Both the position numbers and the translations under genes were made by a program. A DNA stretch of 5,964 nt from assembly GCA_046484625.1 (NCBI GenBank), contig JAWOIO010000208.1:1-5964 (forward strand), read 5' to 3'. Each line of letters starts with the position of its first letter. Position 1 is the stretch's first letter. This document shows, piece after piece, positions 4,950 through 5,964 of this stretch. Under the pieces are notes generated by a model. That model was not told where the DNA came from. It made no database searches and was given only the letters and a program-made list of their open reading frames with translations. Source of the DNA: DASUAO01 sp046484625. Lineage in GTDB: Bacteria > Actinomycetota > Acidimicrobiia > IMCC26256 > PALSA-555.

Positions 4950-5964
4950 TCAACCAGTGAACTTGGGCACGACCGTGATCGCGACAGGCACCTCGATCTC
5001 GACCGAACCGATCTCGCACCCTGGACCTTGCGGGCGCGTGACTCCACGCTGATCCGTCGTCACCGCGAAGCCCGCCAGCGCGTCACCGCCACCACAGCTC
5101 GCGAGTGGGATGAAGTCCAGCAGCGGACTCGCCGTCGATGGCAGCAGCGTCTGGGTCGGCCCGCCGTTGCTCGCCAACGCCCCCAGACCAGGAGCACCGG
5201 CGCTCTGACGGTCACCCGCCGACGTGTTCGTGAACCCACACGTCGCGTCGTCGGAGAAGTTGTATCCACTCGACGCGGTGAGCGCGAGCGGCGGGTTCCC
5301 GCCAATGTCGTTGCTGCAGTTGGGTCCACCCTGGGGCTGCGCCACGACGGTCCCGAACACCCTGAGCGTCGACGGATTTTCGTCGCTCGTTTCGCTCACG
5401 CTGATGTTGGCGGACTCGCCGTCGACGAGCGCGTCCACGCCTTCCTCGTCCAAGGCCTCCTGCTCTTCAGCGGCAGCCTCCGCCGCCTCGGCCTCGTCGG
5501 GCTCGGCCGTGGCGTCGCCCCGCGACTCGCAGCTGACATTGGCCACGTGCGCGTTGGCGACAATGGTCGAGTAGACGATCGTCGCGTCGACGGCGCTGTC
5601 GATGTCGATGGCGCCGTCGTTATCACTGGTGTTGCCCGTGACCGTCGAGTTCACCATCACGAAGGAGGTGGGGCCTGGTGCGTTGACCACGTTGATCGCA
5701 GCGCCGCCGATGGCGGTGTTGCCGCTGAACGTCGAGCCGATGATGGTCGCGGTGACGGCACTACCGTCGTCGGGGCCGTCGATGTCGACGCCGCCGCCGG
5801 CGCCGTCGTCCGTGCAGTTGCCGGCGAACGTGGAGTTCTCGATGCGGAGGACCGTGCCATCGAAGTCGAGCCCGGCTCCACTGCTGCCCGTGTTGCCGCC
5901 CGTGATCGTGACGTTCTGCAACGTCAGGTTGAAGTTGGTGTCCAGGACCCGACTGTTGCCGGTC
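4950..5964 (-). CDS. Parallel beta-helix surface/secreted protein with choice-of-anchor Q type C-terminus (5' end missing)
   Basis: The frame stays open to the right edge, so the N-terminus and any signal peptide lie outside; 337 codons plus stop are visible. A TTG at 5921 is in frame but is not the start, because the sequence before it (VLDTNFNLTLQNVTITGGNTG) already reads as beta-helix. Repeated rungs of the form STxxxN occur at about 5817-5837, 5718-5738, 5631-5651 and 5553-5573, spaced 26-33 residues, typical of right-handed parallel beta-helix proteins. The C-terminal part has PQGGPNC, SSGYNFSDDATCGF, NGGPTQT and TDQRGVTRPQGPGCEIG (about 5007-5057), the pattern of choice-of-anchor Q proteins. 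Six cysteines are visible, which suits an extracytoplasmic protein. A 40-residue acidic Ala/Glu-rich segment interrupts the fold at 5409-5528. The protein ends about 15 residues after the EIG motif, without LPXTG or a membrane helix, so its anchoring is unclear. Binding or enzymatic function cannot be assigned. Confidence 0.88.
   Translation of the reverse strand, partial: TGNSRVLDTNFNLTLQNVTITGGNTGSSGAGLDFDGTVLRIENSTFAGNCTDDGAGGGVDIDGPDDGSAVTATIIGSTFSGNTAIGGAAINVVNAPGPTSFVMVNSTVTGNTSDNDGAIDIDSAVDATIVYSTIVANAHVANVSCESRGDATAEPDEAEAAEAAAEEQEALDEEGVDALVDGESANISVSETSDENPSTLRVFGTVVAQPQGGPNCSNDIGGNPPLALTASSGYNFSDDATCGFTNTSAGDRQSAGAPGLGALASNGGPTQTLLPSTASPLLDFIPLASCGGGDALAGFAVTTDQRGVTRPQGPGCEIGSVEIEVPVAITVVPKFTG
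5400..5543 (-). repeat. Short imperfect direct repeats flanking an acidic in-frame insertion
   Basis: Minus-strand GCCAATGTCAGC (5532-5543, encoding ANVS) and GCCAACATCAGC (5400-5411, encoding ANIS) match at 10 of 12 bases, and their starts are exactly 132 bases (44 codons) apart. Between them lies an Ala/Glu/Asp-rich stretch with about 16 acidic residues in 40 and a single arginine. Removing one repeat plus the intervening sequence would leave a continuous beta-helix reading frame. The match could be chance, because both sites encode similar beta-strand residues. Confidence 0.4.

Noticed and set aside
5224..5574. Plus-strand open frame of 116 codons opposite the beta-helix gene.
   Set aside because: It is antisense to a frame with clear beta-helix rungs and domain motifs, and its Ser/Ala-rich stretch mirrors the acidic Ala/Glu insertion.

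Overview
The window is GC-rich (roughly two thirds G+C by eye). It reads as the chromosome of an actinobacterium, perhaps a deep-branching or uncultured one of the Acidimicrobiia type. The evidence is a PdtaR-type ANTAR response regulator next to polA (the two also lie close together in Mycobacterium tuberculosis), a DNA polymerase I with a tyrosine at the dideoxy-selectivity position and a decayed proofreading domain, and genes preceded by TANNNT boxes at leaderless spacing. The class-level placement is inference; the phylum-level placement is fairly secure.

Layout. Positions 1-89 are the short downstream flank of polA and hold no gene I can support. A minus-strand block follows, in transcription order: a 99-residue coiled-coil protein (3702-3403), an ANTAR response regulator (3392-2802) and polA (2747-90). 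The first two are tightly packed: the regulator's ribosome binding site overlaps the stop codon of the coiled-coil gene. polA follows after 54 bases and has its own -10-like box seven bases before its ATG. A short divergent region (3703-3752) separates this block from a plus-strand acyl-CoA dehydrogenase (3753-4919) of the long-chain/isovaleryl catalytic type. Convergent to it, after 30 bases, is the 3' part of a minus-strand gene for a secreted or surface parallel beta-helix protein with a choice-of-anchor Q type C-terminus (4950-5964). This gene runs off the right edge.

How the genes fit together. polA serves replication and repair. The regulator is expected to act on RNA through its ANTAR domain when phosphorylated by a histidine kinase, but no kinase is in the window. 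The coiled-coil protein is probably co-transcribed with it and is the least explained gene here. The dehydrogenase belongs to fatty-acid or branched-chain acyl-CoA oxidation and has no evident link to its neighbours.

I see no CRISPR array, tRNA, rRNA, insertion sequence, phage gene or defence system. Most of the window is ordinary chromosomal content. The items most worth a second look are the coiled-coil/ANTAR gene pair and an acidic in-frame insertion flanked by short direct repeats in the beta-helix gene.
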